In this document: piece after piece, positions 63,774 to 64,000 of the stretch
Layout of the letters: each line of letters opens with the position of its first letter
How positions within the stretch are numbered: the first letter of the stretch is position 1
DNA from: Vibrio campbellii CAIM 519 = NBRC 15631 = ATCC 25920
Lineage (GTDB): Bacteria > Pseudomonadota > Gammaproteobacteria > Enterobacterales > Vibrionaceae
DNA: 64,000 nucleotides
Assembly: GCF_002163755.1 (NCBI RefSeq)
Contig: NZ_CP015864.1
Coordinates: 1,116,001 to 1,180,000 of the forward strand
Direction: 5' to 3'
Translations under genes and position numbers: made by a program
The notes under the pieces: generated by a model
Seen by the model: only the letters and a program-made list of their open reading frames with translations
Database searches by the model: none
What the model was told of the DNA's origin: nothing

Positions 63774-64000
63774 TTAATCTGAGCGCCCACGCCCTTCGAT
63801 TGTCCATTGACAGATCACTTTTCCGTCTTGCACGGCATACAAAGTATCAAAGTTATTCAATGTTGTATCACAGTGGCTTGGCAACAGAATAACTTGCTGT
63901 CCAAGTTCAAAAATCTCGCAACCTTCTTCATGATGAAGGATACCGTGTTCATCACCGCCAGTTTGATACCTTACTCCTTCACTGCCCTCAACAATAGGCA
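63774..64000 (-). CDS. D-threonine aldolase / D-serine dehydratase-like protein (C-terminal part)
   Basis: Partial: only the last 74 codons or so are in the window; the start lies beyond 64000. The visible part matches the C-terminal domain of metal-activated PLP enzymes (D-serine dehydratase-like, DSD1/D-threonine aldolase): GGDEHGILHHEEG, LGQQVILLPSHCDTTLNNFD with the metal-binding His and Cys in PSHCDTT, and a WTIEGRGRSD end. Acts on D-amino acids; which one cannot be told. Confidence 0.85.
   Translation of the reverse strand, partial: PIVEGSEGVRYQTGGDEHGILHHEEGCEIFELGQQVILLPSHCDTTLNNFDTLYAVQDGKVICQWTIEGRGRSD

Overview
The window looks like the second chromosome of a Vibrio of the Harveyi clade (V. 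parahaemolyticus or V. alginolyticus type). The gene set and order point there: a second pst locus, UPF0397/ECF transporter, lldP-lldD, PilZ and GGDEF proteins, paired MCPs, a GlyGly-CTERM protease and a Lpp-type lipoprotein. Species assignment is by recollection of gene content, not by a search. There are no rRNA genes, CRISPR arrays or intact insertion sequences; one tRNA-like stretch is too degenerate to call.

Layout. 1-2.8 kb: pstS-pstC-pstA (phosphate uptake) with a Pho-box-like site and an intercistronic terminator-like hairpin. 3-4.7 kb: a chemoreceptor. 4.8-13.3 kb: a tight five-gene operon behind a Fur-box-like site, encoding an exported oligopeptidase, a TonB-dependent haem/haemoglobin-type receptor, a secreted GlyGly-CTERM metalloprotease and two DUF1566 proteins. 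This is probably an iron- or protein-scavenging system. 13.5-13.8 kb: two tiny overlapping membrane-protein genes. 14-16 kb: DEAD-box helicase and an Lpp-like lipoprotein facing an L,D-transpeptidase. 17-20.3 kb: photolyase, MerR-type regulator and DUF523/DUF1722 protein, with two TGTACA-type operators at its head, probably a light-response operon. 20.5-26 kb: deoD, a transposase-derived zinc-ribbon protein, and an overlapping pair of TPR-GGDEF proteins, one of them degenerate. 26-32.2 kb: EamA transporter, a YiaW/YiaV-like pair, and an ECF vitamin-type transporter. 32-38.8 kb: MFS transporter, an ArsC-ArsR fusion, acetyltransferases, a small-molecule kinase, a PilZ protein and a porin. 39-48 kb: second chemoreceptor, Lon-like protease, orphan double ABC ATPase and prolyl oligopeptidase. 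48-52.5 kb: LysR regulator divergent from lldP-lldD. 52.5-58 kb: XRE regulator, MscS channel, alpha-carbonic anhydrase, and an ADH plus OFA-type transporter unit. 58-59.2 kb: a haem-binding diguanylate cyclase.

The most unusual locus is at 59.4-63.1 kb. Two translationally coupled genes encode exported proteins: an M91/NleD-like metallopeptidase with one cysteine, four residues from its C-terminus, and a large partner whose mature form has five cysteines, the first about four residues from its N-terminus. This suggests a two-chain, disulfide-linked secreted toxin or effector, possibly undescribed. Candidate regulatory RNA elements lie around it: a minus-strand terminator just upstream of the toxin-like operon, a promoter-plus-terminator small-RNA candidate at 63.66 kb, and an orphan plus-strand terminator at 59.3 kb. 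The window ends inside a D-threonine aldolase/D-serine dehydratase-like gene.
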